From Granulicella sp. WH15 (GTDB lineage Bacteria > Acidobacteriota > Terriglobia > Terriglobales > Acidobacteriaceae), in NCBI RefSeq assembly GCF_009914315.1, contig NZ_CP042596.1:1612001-1676000 (forward strand): a DNA stretch of 64,000 nt, read 5' to 3'. Shown here in pieces: positions 1 through 9,600 of the stretch; position 1 is the first letter of the stretch, and each line of letters begins with the position of its first letter. The notes under the pieces were generated by a model. That model ran no database searches and was not told the origin of the DNA. It worked only from the letters and a program-made list of their open reading frames with translations. The position numbers and the translations under genes are program-made.

Positions 1-656
1 TCTTCGAGGACCGGCGCATCGTTGGAATTCGGATATCTGCCCTCAACAACGATGGGCTGTGTCCCGGTCACGAACGGGTCAGCGACAGATCGTGTATAGC
101 GGAGGCACCAGTGGAAATTCTCCATCCAGTCCGGACCCTTTTTGATTTCCTCGCGCATCGCGGTAATCGTGCGGTTTCGGATGAACCGAGCTGGCGGCGG
201 GTACGGGACGGTCGTATCGACTCCGACCTGATTGCCGGGACCGACCGAAGTGACAGTCATTATTCGCGTGTTCTCGTTTTGCGCTGTTTGCTGTTGAAGG
301 AAAAGCGGCGAGCGGGCGCGCATCATCTGGGCAAATTCCAGAAGAAAATGCTTGTGCTGCTTCACCCATCCCTTGAAATTCCGGCGTAGCAGATACTCCC
401 GAACGAGAGGAAACTCCCGTTCAAATCTTTCGAAGACCTCATCCGGATGTTCCAGCACATTCGTTCCTGGATGATAGTCGTACATGCCGCGTTCCCAGCC
501 AATCGAACCCGGGCTTTCTCGGCTCCATGCCGTGGTTTCGAGATCGAAGTGCCACAGCGGCTTCGCAAGGTCCTTGTTCGCGGGGTCGATAAACCCCTTC
601 AGGAAGCCGCGCGGCAGGTAGTGATCCTTTCGGTCTCGCTCGCGGTTATCAGGCAT
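1..656 (-). CDS. DUF4238 domain protein, 3' end outside window
   Basis: An open frame runs without a stop from an ATG at 656-654 to the left edge, giving 218 residues of an incomplete protein. Residues 9-24 (KDHYLPRGFLKGFIDP) match the His-Tyr-x-Pro-x-x-x-Leu-x-x-Phe opening typical of DUF4238 proteins, which are usually about 250-350 residues. The function of the family is not established. The rest is soluble-looking, with a Trp/His-rich stretch around residue 205. The start lies only 4 bases beyond the stop of a tiny upstream frame, so the two may be coupled. An AGGA about 8-11 bases upstream could serve as ribosome binding site. It sits in the accessory island, consistent with cargo. The family call is by eye; the open frame itself is certain. 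Confidence 0.7.
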   Translation of the reverse strand, partial: MPDNRERDRKDHYLPRGFLKGFIDPANKDLAKPLWHFDLETTAWSRESPGSIGWERGMYDYHPGTNVLEHPDEVFERFEREFPLVREYLLRRNFKGWVKQHKHFLLEFAQMMRARSPLFLQQQTAQNENTRIMTVTSVGPGNQVGVDTTVPYPPPARFIRNRTITAMREEIKKGPDWMENFHWCLRYTRSVADPFVTGTQPIVVEGRYPNSNDAPVLE

Positions 657-660
657 GAGG

Positions 661-789
661 TCATCCTAAAGCCTTGCACCTACCCATCTGCAATTCATTG
701 AGGTGCAATTTCTCGTCCCGGCTCAGGGCATCGGCCTGATGAAGAATGCTCTCGTAGGATGGGCTGCCCATAACGTCTTCCGGTTTCAC
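661..789 (-). CDS. possible 42-residue protein upstream of DUF4238 gene
   Basis: A short frame starts at GTG 789 (or ATG 771) and stops 4 bases before the DUF4238 start. The text SPSYESILHQADALSRDEKL resembles the N-terminal helix of small antitoxin-like or addiction-module proteins (pattern ILxxADxLSxxEKLxL), then ends abruptly in LNELQMGRCKALG. It may be a truncated antitoxin remnant or a short leader peptide. There is no good ribosome binding site at either start. I do not recognise a family with confidence, and a chance frame cannot be excluded. Confidence 0.25.
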   Translation of the reverse strand: MKPEDVMGSPSYESILHQADALSRDEKLHLNELQMGRCKALG

Positions 790-1132
790 GATACGCCCGG
801 TCCTTGCGGGAGACCAGAAAAGACTTGTCGGCAAAGAGGCAGAGTCCTGGGGGGAGGAACAAGGCTCCTCCCTGGCTCCAGCCGCGTAGCGTCTTCCGCC
901 ACCCTCCTCAGCGGGGAGGTCCACCCTCCCCCGCAACGCCCCACTGTGAAGAACAACGACAACCGCAAAAGCTGCTAAGGGGAGCTCCGCCCCTCGCGCC
1001 CGCAAGCCACTCCCCAATCTTCCGCGCTTCGCTTGTGCAGACCTCCGCTGCGCTCCGCCCTTCCACTGCGTTTCAGGGTGGGGATACCCCTCGGCTTGCA
1101 GTTGCTACCCCCCGCCTTCGCCAGGAGGCGTT
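790..1132. other. GC-rich non-coding stretch with hairpins
   Basis: I see no credible gene between 790 and 1132; the frames here have unnatural composition. It holds strong hairpins: GGGAGGA at 852-858 pairs with TCCTCCC at 866-872, and a second pairing GGGGAGG/CCCTCCCC lies close to 915-935. Both could act as terminators or as regulatory RNA structure between the divergent DUF4238 and ardC transcription units. Confidence 0.4.
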
Positions 1133-1148
1133 CGGCATGTACATGCCG
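1133..1148. promoter_or_regulatory. 16-bp perfect palindrome upstream of ardC
   Basis: CGGCATGTACATGCCG reads the same on both strands and ends 53 bases before the ardC start codon at 1202. A perfect two-fold symmetric site in this position fits an operator for a dimeric HTH regulator, or a ParB-type centromere site given the parB gene downstream. No second copy was noticed in the window. The symmetry is seen; the role is inference. Confidence 0.4.
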
Positions 1149-1201
1149 CGTTTCAACGCGGACGTGCAAAAGCAACGGCAAAAGCCAAGGAGGATGCACC
1201 C

Positions 1202-2141
1202 ATGAAAGCCAAGAAGACAGCACCCGACACCACCGCAGTCGCCACCGTCAGCCCGTTACCCCATCCACGAAAACCCCAAACAGCCGCAGCCACGGCAGAC
1301 GGCCAAGGAGATCGTCGCCGCCAACGTCAAGGAGCTTATCGCGCAGTTGGAAGCAGGGCGCAGTGATGCGCTTACAGCCTATCTCGACGCGATGAGCCGC
1401 TTCCATAATTACAGCTTCGGGAACGTCCTCGAAATCGCACGGCAGAGGCCGACCGCTACGCGAGTGGCCGGTCTGTACGCATGGAACCAGCTAGGCCGCA
1501 AGGTGAAGAAGGGCGAGAAGGGCATCCGGATTCTCGCTCCCATCATTGGCATCAGGCGTAAGAGAGACGAGGAAGCCGAGAAGGACATTACCAAACAGAA
1601 CACGTCCGTCTTGGTTGGCTTTCGCAATGCCTATGTGTTCGATGTTTCACAGACCGAGGGCGTAGAGCTTCCGGCCATGCGCGAAGTCGGCGGCGACGTT
1701 GGCGAGAACCGCGACCGTCTTCTGTCCTTCATTGAACGGCAGGGCATTGAGCTTGTCTTTACCGAGAAGATCGCGCCCGCGTTAGGCGTGAGCTATGGCG
1801 GACGCATCGCCATCTTGCCGGGGCAGTCCAAGGCCGAGGAGTTTTCAACCCTCGTGCATGAGTTGGCCCATGAGATGTTGCACAAGGCCGACCGCCGCAC
1901 CACCACCACCAAGGTAGTGAAAGAGACGGAGGCCGAAGCCGTTGCGTTTGTTGTCGGCAAAGCCGTTGGTCTGAAAGTCGGCACAGCATCGGCTGATTAC
2001 ATCCAGCTTTACCACGGCAATGCTTCCTTGCTGGCCGAGAGCTTGGAAGTGGTGCAGCAGACCTCCGCTGTCATCCTTGCCGCGTTGCAGCCTTCCCGCA
2101 CCGAGACGATGTCCGATGCAGAACTGGCGAAGGTGGCGTAA
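1202..2141 (+). CDS. ardC: ArdC-like antirestriction protein, apparent 5' frameshift
   Basis: ArdC proteins protect incoming mobile DNA; they join an N-terminal ssDNA-binding domain to a zinc metallopeptidase-like domain. Here the N-terminal domain (LDAMSRFHNYSFGNVLEIARQ) and the metal site HELAHEMLH near 1855-1880 are intact, followed by a conserved EAEAVAFVVG helix. A strong ribosome binding site (AAGGAGG at 1189-1195) sits 6 bases before ATG 1202, but that frame stops near 1363. The domain frame is one base out and has no ATG or GTG start; its first usable codon is TTG 1347. Dropping one T at 1256-1257 restores a continuous protein with the text SPYPIHENPKQPQPRQTAKE. So this is a one-base insertion, a sequencing error, or an unusual shift. 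The next gene overlaps its stop by one base. Confidence 0.8.
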
Positions 2142-2557
2142 TGCAAACCATCCTCGCAATCCTCAAGCTGGCCGGTGGGTGGCACCCCGGCCTTCACCTT
2201 CACATCGACAATGCGCCGTACATGACGCTTGTCATCGAGGCACTGGACGAGTCCGGCCCGATGGGACTCCCCGCTATCTCTGTCGCGCACTACGGCGAAC
2301 AGAACGGCGACCTCATGCGCGACCCGGAGATGTGCTTCGAGCTTGGCCTTGCAGGTGGGGCGCATCTCTCCGCGTTCTACTACCGCAACGATTATCTCGG
2401 CATCGAGCAATGGAGCCGGGACGTAGTGGACGGCAATTACATCCACCTGATTGCTCTCCATACGCAGCATGAACGCTTCGCTAAGACGTGGGACAACAAC
2501 CTGCGTTTGCAGAGCTTCGTGGAAGCCTTCGAGCGGCAGCAGAACCCACTCGCCTAA
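2141..2557 (+). CDS. DUF6908-like protein of mobile elements
   Basis: A 138-residue soluble protein whose ATG shares one base with the ardC stop (TAATG), so it is translationally coupled to ardC. It resembles the short DUF6908 proteins that travel with ardC and parB-like genes on plasmids and integrative elements: an N-terminal helix (TILAILKLAGGW), a central acidic and aromatic core with a GEQNGD turn, and a helical C-terminus. No catalytic motif is evident and the biochemical role is unknown. The family label is by resemblance and position; the gene itself is well supported by coupling and composition. Confidence 0.7.
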   Translation: MQTILAILKLAGGWHPGLHLHIDNAPYMTLVIEALDESGPMGLPAISVAHYGEQNGDLMRDPEMCFELGLAGGAHLSAFYYRNDYLGIEQWSRDVVDGNYIHLIALHTQHERFAKTWDNNLRLQSFVEAFERQQNPLA

Positions 2558-2642
2558 ACCCTTTCCGCAGCGGAGCGGACACAGGGCAGCGCGTTCGCTC
2601 CACAACCTCATGCAGTGCAACCGCTCGAAAGGAGCCATCACC

Positions 2643-4214
2643 ATGAACACCACCGTTATCAACGCCACCGAGTACCGCAACCTTCCGCTTGCCTTGCTCA
2701 CTGAGTCCACGACCAACCCACGCCGCATCTTCGAGGATGCAGCTTTGAAGGAACTTGCAGAGAGCATCCGTACCCAGGGCATTCTCTCCCCCTTGCTTGT
2801 GCGTCCCTTGAATGAGCGCGGCTTTGAGATTGTGGCAGGAGCACGGCGTTACCGCGCCGCGCAGATGGCAGAGTCTGAGACTGTGCCCGTCCGTATCGTC
2901 AATCTCACCGACGCCGAAACTCTTGAGGCTCAATTGGTCGAAAACCTGATGAGGCGTGACGTTCATCCGATGGAGGAGGCGCAGGGTTTTCGCGCTCTCC
3001 TGAATCTGGAAGAACCGAAATACTCCATCGAACAAATCTCCGCACGTACCGGGAAAAACCCCACCTATGTCGCGGCTCGTGTGAAGCTGACCGAGCTTGC
3101 GCCTGTCGTGGTCGAAACCTTCTACCGGGAGGAGATCGGCGTCGGCCATGCGCTCTTGCTGGCGAAGCTCCAGCCCGACCAGCAGGAACAGGCGCTTGCC
3201 GCTTGCTTCAAAGAGGTGTACGGCGGGGGCGACAAATCCGCACGTATTCTTCTCCCTGCCCGCAGCCTCCGGTTCTGGATTGAGTCGAACATCCTGCTCA
3301 TTCTGAAACTTGCTCCGTTTGATAAGCGGGACGGGCAGCTTGTGCCAGCAGTCGGGAGTTGCGTGGACTGCCCCATGCGGACAGGGCATAACAAGCTCCT
3401 GTTTTCCGACCTCGGCAAATTGGACGCCTGCACTTCGCCAACCTGCTATCAGGCCAAGGTGGATGCACACGTCGCCAAGACCATCGCCGCGAAGCCGGAG
3501 CTGGTGCAGATCAGTACCGCCTATGGTGGCCAGAAGGAAGGCAGCCCGGTATTGCCTCGCAACAAGTACACCGCGATTCGGGACGACAAGCCCAAGTCGA
3601 AGGACGACGCCAAGCGTCCTGAGTTCAAGGTGTGCAAGTTCACCACGGAGGCCATCATCACCGAAGGCAGCGAGGTTGGCACAATCCATAAGGTGTGCGC
3701 CAATCCCACATGCCCCGTGCATCATCCAAAGCAGCCGACCAGCCGCAATGATGAGAAGTGGAAGGCAGAGCAAGAGAAGCAGCGCAAGGAACAGGCCATC
3801 GCCAACACGACCGGCATCCGTGTTCTCTCTGCGATCGGCGCAGCCGTTCCGGTTCGGTTGCTCAAGCGCGATTTGCTTTTCATCATCGAGCGGCTGGTAT
3901 CCGTGATGGATGACAACCGTGTCGAGATGCTGGCGCGGCAGCACGGCATCCGGCAGAAGCGCGACGAAGGAGGCATCAGAAAAAGCTTTGCCGTCTTCGT
4001 TCGCCGTGCCGATGAAGGCACGCTCTCGCGGCTCTTGGTAGAGTCGGGCATCCTGCTTGCGGCCTCACGGGGGAACCCGTCCACCGTCCTCAAGGATGCG
4101 GCCACCGCCTACAAAGTGGACACCGACGCCATCTCCACCAAGGTACGGCAGGAGTTCACGGCGAAGAAGAAGGCACCGCAGCCCGCAACCAAGGCCGCAA
4201 AGAAAGCGGCCTGA
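2643..4214 (+). CDS. parB: ParB/RepB/Spo0J-type partition protein
   Basis: ParB-type proteins bind centromere-like sites and load onto DNA for segregation. The ATG at 2643 is preceded by AAAGGAG, giving 523 residues. Residues about 10-110 hold the ParB nuclease-like domain with NPRR, IRTQGILSPLLVRP and the nucleotide-binding GARRYRAA motif; an HTH region follows (about 115-200). Beyond it are paired cysteines (CVDC near 240, CTSPTC near 263) and a second CANPTCPVHH near 355, a cysteine-rich arrangement found in large plasmid and ICE ParB-like proteins. The tail is Lys/Ala-rich. No parA is beside it, so it may work in element regulation or maintenance rather than as a complete par system. Confidence 0.88.
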   Translation: MNTTVINATEYRNLPLALLTESTTNPRRIFEDAALKELAESIRTQGILSPLLVRPLNERGFEIVAGARRYRAAQMAESETVPVRIVNLTDAETLEAQLVENLMRRDVHPMEEAQGFRALLNLEEPKYSIEQISARTGKNPTYVAARVKLTELAPVVVETFYREEIGVGHALLLAKLQPDQQEQALAACFKEVYGGGDKSARILLPARSLRFWIESNILLILKLAPFDKRDGQLVPAVGSCVDCPMRTGHNKLLFSDLGKLDACTSPTCYQAKVDAHVAKTIAAKPELVQISTAYGGQKEGSPVLPRNKYTAIRDDKPKSKDDAKRPEFKVCKFTTEAIITEGSEVGTIHKVCANPTCPVHHPKQPTSRNDEKWKAEQEKQRKEQAIANTTGIRVLSAIGAAVPVRLLKRDLLFIIERLVSVMDDNRVEMLARQHGIRQKRDEGGIRKSFAVFVRRADEGTLSRLLVESGILLAASRGNPSTVLKDAATAYKVDTDAISTKVRQEFTAKKKAPQPATKAAKKAA

Positions 4215-4231
4215 GCAGCAGTCGAACCTTC

Positions 4232-4256
4232 GAGGGGCGGCGTTTCGCCGCTCCTC
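4232..4256 (+). terminator. hairpin after parB
   Basis: GAGGGGCGGCG (4232-4242) and CGCCGCTCCTC (4246-4256) form an 11-bp stem with one mismatch and a TTT loop, 18 bases after the parB stop. It is followed by ATTTCTCTATCT, a weak U-tract. It is probably the terminator of the ardC-DUF6908-parB unit. Nothing convincing was seen from 4257 to 4490. Confidence 0.6.
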
Positions 4257-4490
4257 ATTTCTCTATCTGTAAAAAACCGGCAGGGAGAACCCGTGCCGGT
4301 TTCTCCCTGCACCCTCATCCGCTTTTCCCGGCCTTCGCTCGCCGGCAGTTCGCGGCAGGAGTCGAGTTCCTCCTCCTGCACCTTCCCCTCAAGTACAGAG
4401 ACTCTTTCCATCCCCATACCCGCTTGTGCAATTGGCTTACTTCTGACAGTAGTCGGGAAGAAGTATGCCGCTGGAACAACCGAGGGGTAG

Positions 4491-4978
4491 ATGACGTCGT
4501 TACCAAAGACGTACTTGACCCATAGCCCCAAGTTTACCCGTAACCTTATTTCTGCTTTCCTCTGCGTTCTCCTCGCCGCGCCCGCTCACGCTGGCACGCC
4601 GCGAGAAGAACTCCGTTTTGCGCTGATTCTCTCCGGGCACGGCATCCACATGCCTCTCCAGTCGCCGGCAAGCCTGAATGAATATGCCGCGGAGCCGTGG
4701 CCAGAGTGGGAGGTGCTTCTAGGCCATCTAACGCCGCATGGCGCAGCGGCGATCCGCGAAATGGGAGCGTTTATACGTCTCGATTTCGCCCGGCAGAGCC
4801 TCTTCACCGCCAGCGGATGCCCCTCACCAGCGGAAATCTACCTCCACGCTGATACCGACGAAAGAAACATTGCCAGCACCGCAGCACATTTGAGGGCTTT
4901 GCCCCTGGCTGTGATGTGCTCCCCTTCAGATTGCTCCATAGCAGCCAAGGCGTACTAGATTCACCAGAGAATGGTGAC
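4491..4978 (+). pseudogene. histidine acid phosphatase (phytase/AppA-like) remnant
   Basis: The frame opens with a signal peptide (LISAFLCVLLAAPAHA) and then matches the N-terminal third of AppA-type periplasmic phosphatases: a WPEWEVLLGHLTPHG stretch and DTDERN. The catalytic RHGxRxP motif is altered to SGHGIHMP, so the active-site arginines are lost. Near 4885-4892 the frame breaks; one frame over the homology continues as FEGFAPGCDVLPFRLLHS and ends around 4978, where the convergent regulator gene begins. The family is normally about 400 residues, so the C-terminal two thirds are missing. This is a decayed fragment; the 155-residue frame 4491-4958 is unlikely to make an active enzyme. Confidence 0.75.
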
Positions 4979-4986
4979 GAGTATCT

Positions 4987-6381
4987 CTATTCGACCCGAT
5001 ATGCAACGACCTGCAAACGCGACGCATCGCCGTTCAGACTCTTGGAAGCGATTAGGACTTCAAAATGCGGAAGCGACCCATCAGGACGCTTGATTTGTTT
5101 TAGAAACGGCAGAAGGTAAGTGTCGTCAAAGACAAAGTCTGTCGCGGCTTCGGTGCCTGCCATCGTCTGTCCTTCGAGGATAAGGGCATCACCTGAATCG
5201 CTCATAGTGGGCTGAAAGGCAACGACGCCGTACACAGTGTGGTCCGGGTCCTTGCTGTCGTAAGTGTATTGCGCCTGCTCGCCAGCCTTTGGATGACGAT
5301 TCATTAGCGCAAAGTATGATGAGCGCAGATCGTTTAAGAAATAGAAGTTCATCCGCGGCTCAAACATCTGTACCCAGGGCGTTGACTCATAGGTTCCCAA
5401 GAGCACAATGTTTCCGTCTTTGAGTTCGTTCGGATGCAGGTCGCGTGAATACCGAACCTGCGTATTGCTGAGGTCTACTCCCGGAAGGCGAAGTAGCTTT
5501 TCGACGGTGTTCAGGTCCACCACGGACGTATAGCGGCGAGATGCTAAATTTTGCAGAATCGAGCTTGGAATCGAGGCATGTTCGGAAAGCTTCTCGCCAT
5601 ATCCGCCTTCAACATACTGCGCCAACGTGATTCTATTGCCGCTTAGATTTTGGAGGAGCACCAGAGAGCTGTCCGCAGTGACGACGAGAGTCTCTTTGTC
5701 CGTGCGGAACAGACGGTTCCACAGGGGATTACGAGGCCCGACCACAATAGCGTCAATCTGCTTCAACTTGTGGGGATGTAACAGCAGGTAAATGCCGGAA
5801 GCCAATGACCAGAGAACGCAAATAACGAGGAGAACGGGAACGGTTACCCGCAAAATCTTGCGGGCGCTACCCTCTGCCATGTCTTGCGACGTTTCCTTAT
5901 GAAAGGAAGACGAAACGACATCCTCCAGAGGAGCGGGCTCCGCCGGAGCCACATTTATGTCCGATTGCGAAAAATTCTCAGGTGTCTGGTCCCGTACTTC
6001 AATTTGACGGGGGATGAAAACCGGAACATACGCGCCCTTGGGGATTTCTATGACGAATGGAGAATCTGTCCCCTCGGGTAGGGCAAAGTATTCCTTCAGC
6101 CGCTGGCGTAAGCGGGAGGCGTGTATCCGCACAATATTGTCGTTGGCGGCATCGTAGTTTTCTGGACGCTCAAAGATGTTCGAGCCGATCGCCTGTTCGT
6201 TGATTTCCTCATTCTTGCCTTCAAGTGACAGCTTGCACACGAAGAGCAGAAATCCCGATAGCCTCTCCGACTTTGCGAAAAGAGTAGAGGCAACGACGCA
6301 TTTAACGACATGCCAGCGAGCATCGCTGTTCAGATCGAAGGCAGCTTCAGAATCATCGATTTGGGTCTCGGCTAGCAGCAT
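4987..6381 (-). CDS. winged-helix domain membrane regulator
   Basis: A 464-residue protein with three parts. Residues about 30-125 form an OmpR-like winged helix of the type common in Acidobacteriota (IGSNIFERPENYD, NDNIVRIHASRLRQRL, then IPKGAYVPVF). One membrane segment lies near 170-197 (VTVPVLLVICVLWSLASGIY). The rest is a domain probably outside the membrane, with VVGPRNPLWNRLF and a GNIVLLGTYESTPWVQMFEP stretch recurrent in these proteins. DNA binding and sensing are thus joined in one chain, as in ToxR/CadC-like regulators, though the ligand is unknown. It is divergent from the TonB receptor with 266 bases between, so it may control that gene. Its 3' end meets the phytase remnant. Confidence 0.75.
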   Translation of the reverse strand: MLLAETQIDDSEAAFDLNSDARWHVVKCVVASTLFAKSERLSGFLLFVCKLSLEGKNEEINEQAIGSNIFERPENYDAANDNIVRIHASRLRQRLKEYFALPEGTDSPFVIEIPKGAYVPVFIPRQIEVRDQTPENFSQSDINVAPAEPAPLEDVVSSSFHKETSQDMAEGSARKILRVTVPVLLVICVLWSLASGIYLLLHPHKLKQIDAIVVGPRNPLWNRLFRTDKETLVVTADSSLVLLQNLSGNRITLAQYVEGGYGEKLSEHASIPSSILQNLASRRYTSVVDLNTVEKLLRLPGVDLSNTQVRYSRDLHPNELKDGNIVLLGTYESTPWVQMFEPRMNFYFLNDLRSSYFALMNRHPKAGEQAQYTYDSKDPDHTVYGVVAFQPTMSDSGDALILEGQTMAGTEAATDFVFDDTYLLPFLKQIKRPDGSLPHFEVLIASKSLNGDASRLQVVAYRVE

Positions 6382-6647
6382 GATTATGGCTACCTCGGCA
6401 AGAAGCGCGGGGAAGCCGAACCCCTTTATACCCTACTCTAGGGTTCGGACATTTCGCGGAGATGAATTCGCCTTTTCTTTTACTCTGCAACGCACTCTGT
6501 TAACGCAAGGTAAATAGCTGACTATAAGAGGCTTACGGCGGATTTTACAGTAACAATTTTTGGCCCGACAGTGAAGTCACATTCGCAGCCACGCCGCCGC
6601 GTCTTAGCCTGAATCCATCGCCAAGCTATCAAGAAGGAAGTCCGACT
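6382..6647. promoter_or_regulatory. divergent promoter region, regulator and TonB receptor
   Basis: This 266-base gap lies between the start codons of the winged-helix regulator (minus) and the receptor (plus). It is AT-richer than its flanks, with TATAAGAGG around 6523 and a TTTACAGTAAC stretch near 6543 as promoter-like text for the plus strand. GAAGGA at 6633-6638 is the ribosome binding site for the receptor. No clear long inverted repeat was found. The position is the natural site for control by the adjacent regulator. Confidence 0.4.
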
Positions 6648-9600
6648 ATGCTCCCAGTCACCCCAGTCACATCGATGCTTCGATCCCGTACAGAATCGCC
6701 TCGCCGTCTCGCCAAAAGCTTAGCGTTTCTCTGGCTGCTTTCAATCATGCTCTTGCCGGGGAGTGCTCGCGCACAGTTTGACAGCGCAAGCGTCTTGGGC
6801 GCAGTCAAAGACCCGACTGGAGCGGCTGTTCCCGGAGCAAGCGTCGCGCTGCGAGATGTAGCGAAAGGGGTTGTGACCACCCAGAGGGCCGGAAACGATG
6901 GCCAATATGAGTTTTTGAACGTGTCGCCCGGACAGTACGTCGTCAAGATTACAGCAGATGGATTTGAGGGTGCCCAGACTGATCCGTTCGTGGTGACCGT
7001 CAGCGCGAGGCAACGTGTTGACCTCAATTTGAAATTGGGAGCTGCGAGCGACGTTGTCACCGTCAACGGCGCTGCCACATTGCTACAGACTGAGACAAGC
7101 GATCGCGGAGCGACGATTCAGGGGACAGAAGCGGTTGCGCTGCCTCTGAACGGGCGGTCGTACGCAGACTTGACTACCCTCGTACCGGGTGTCCGCAAGT
7201 CTCTGCTTGAGAACAATGCGTTCCCGCCCCGAGACGCTTCGTATGACGTCAATGGGTTGGCGTCTGTATATAACAACTTTCAGCTCGATGGCATCGATAA
7301 CAACGCATATCAGGAAGCGAACCAAGGCTACAGCAGTGAAGCCATGGTGCCCTCACCGGATGCTATTCAAGAGTTCAACGTCCAGACTGACAACTATTCC
7401 GCCGAATACGGTCGTGCCGGTGGCGCGATCATCAACGCAACAACGAAGAGCGGAACGAACGCTTTCCACGGCGGAGCTTATGACTATCTACGTAACACGG
7501 TGTTGAACGCATATGGCCCGTTTATCGGTTTGGGGGTCAAACCTACGCTCGTACAGAATCAGTTTGGCGGTACCATCGGCGGCCGCATCATTAGAGACAG
7601 AATATTCTTCTTTGCCGACTACGAAGGTCTGCGGGCAGACTCAAAAACTCTTACGCAAGCTGAATTGCCTACCGCTGCTGAACACGCAGGTACGTTCACG
7701 GTCGACGGCACTGCAAACAATACAGGCACCAATGTCATACCAGTGAAGAACCCCTACACCGGGGCCGTTTATACGAACGGACAAGTGCCGCTTACAGATC
7801 CCAATATCAATCCGCTCTCTGTCCTCATCCTGAAAGAATTACCGCTCCCAAATATCCCAGGCGCTGCATTGACCGCGAACAACTATCAATACATGGGGCC
7901 AAATACCACCAATGACAACAAGGGAGATGGGAGACTCGATTTCTTCCTGAGTCCGAGGCAGACTGGATTCGCTCGCTACAGTCAACGCGCCGTCACCTAT
8001 TTCACTGCTCCTCCCATACCGGGTCTCGCTGGTGGAAATAGCAATGGTTATCTTTCCGCACACACCCGCCAAATCGCACTTGGCTACAACTTCAGTCCAT
8101 CACCCACTTCGGTCCTTGAAGTCCGTTTTGGCTACACTTCCACGCAAGCCTCAAAACAAGCAATCGATTTCGGTCAGGCAAACGTCCTCGCCGGTCTTGG
8201 CTTTCCCAACGTGCCCAACAACCCGCAATACACAAGTGGCATCAACTCGCAAAGTGTGACCGGATTCTCGGCGTTCGGCGGGCAAGCAACAAGCCCACAA
8301 TTTCAATCCCCTACCCAGTACAACCCAAAGGTCAACTACAGCTTCGTACGAGGACACCACAGCCTCAAGATCGGTTATGAGTACGGCTGGCTTGCCCAGG
8401 CAGTCGACGATTTCAACCCCGTATTTGGGTCGGATGCGTATGCCGGCAAGTTCAGTGCGGCTACAAGCGCTACCACTCAACAGGCTGCCAATCTCACGGA
8501 CTTTCTCTTCGGAGCGCGCAACAACTACTCCCTAAACAATATCGCCGAAGTGCACCTGGAGCGTTTTTGGCATATGGGGTACATTCAAGACGACTGGAAG
8601 CCTCTTCCTAATCTCACCATCAACGCCGGTCTCCGATATGAATTCGTATCTCCTAACCTGGAGAAGGACAACCACATCCTCAACTACGATCCAGTGAATA
8701 ATCGGATATTGCATGCCGGAAACGGTGCTGACATGAGCACGTCGGCGTACACCATTCACTACACCGGAGATGGGTCTCTTGCAGCTCGCGGATTGGTCAA
8801 TCCAGACTATAAAGATTTTGGCCCGAGATTGGGCTTTTCCTACCAGGTGCGTCCGGGAACTGTCATTCGCTCTGGCTTCGGCATCAGCTATGCCTACCTG
8901 TTCCGGTTCGGCGACGAAGGCATGCTCGCGTACAACGGTCCAGATATCGTAGATGCGACCATCAACCAGACACCCTCACAAGGATTGTGTACTTCTTTGA
9001 CGCAAGATCCCTCGACGTGTTTCCGGCGGACCCAAGACGGCTACCAGACGAATTTCGCGACCGCCCAAAATTATGGCAGCACAAAGGCAGAAACACGATA
9101 TCAACCCGCGAACTTTAAGACCCCATATGTTGAGTCCTGGCATTTGTCGGTACAGCAGCAACTTCCTCTAAAGACAACTTTGGAGATTTCCTATGTCGGC
9201 AATCACGGAGTTCAAATACCTACTCTCTATGATCTGAACGAAGCCAATCTATGCACGCAGGCCCAGGTCACAGCGAACAACTGCCCGTCTCTTCTGAGTC
9301 GGCGTCCAATACCGGGCTTCACCGATATCTTGACCGAGTCGAATGCGGGCTTTTTGAGCTTCAACTCTCTACAGACTAAGCTCGAACACAGATTTGCCCA
9401 GGGACTATTTCTCACGAACTCCTTTACTTGGGAACGAGCGCTCAGTAATTCAGCCGCCGATGGTGAAGCGACTAACTCCACTGGTGATAGCGCTGTTGTT
9501 AACTACCGTAATATTGCCGGTGATCGGGGACCGGCAACCTACAATCAGCCGCTCAACGATACCTTGTCCGTGATTGGTGACTTGCCGTATGGACGTGGTA

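Noticed and set aside
804..1205. 133-codon frame before ardC
   Set aside because: Arg/Pro/Ser-rich text with no family resemblance; hairpins and a palindrome fit a non-coding region better.
2481..3944. 487-codon open frame antisense to parB
   Set aside because: It lies fully opposite a strongly supported gene, has no recognisable domains and arises from high-GC codon structure.
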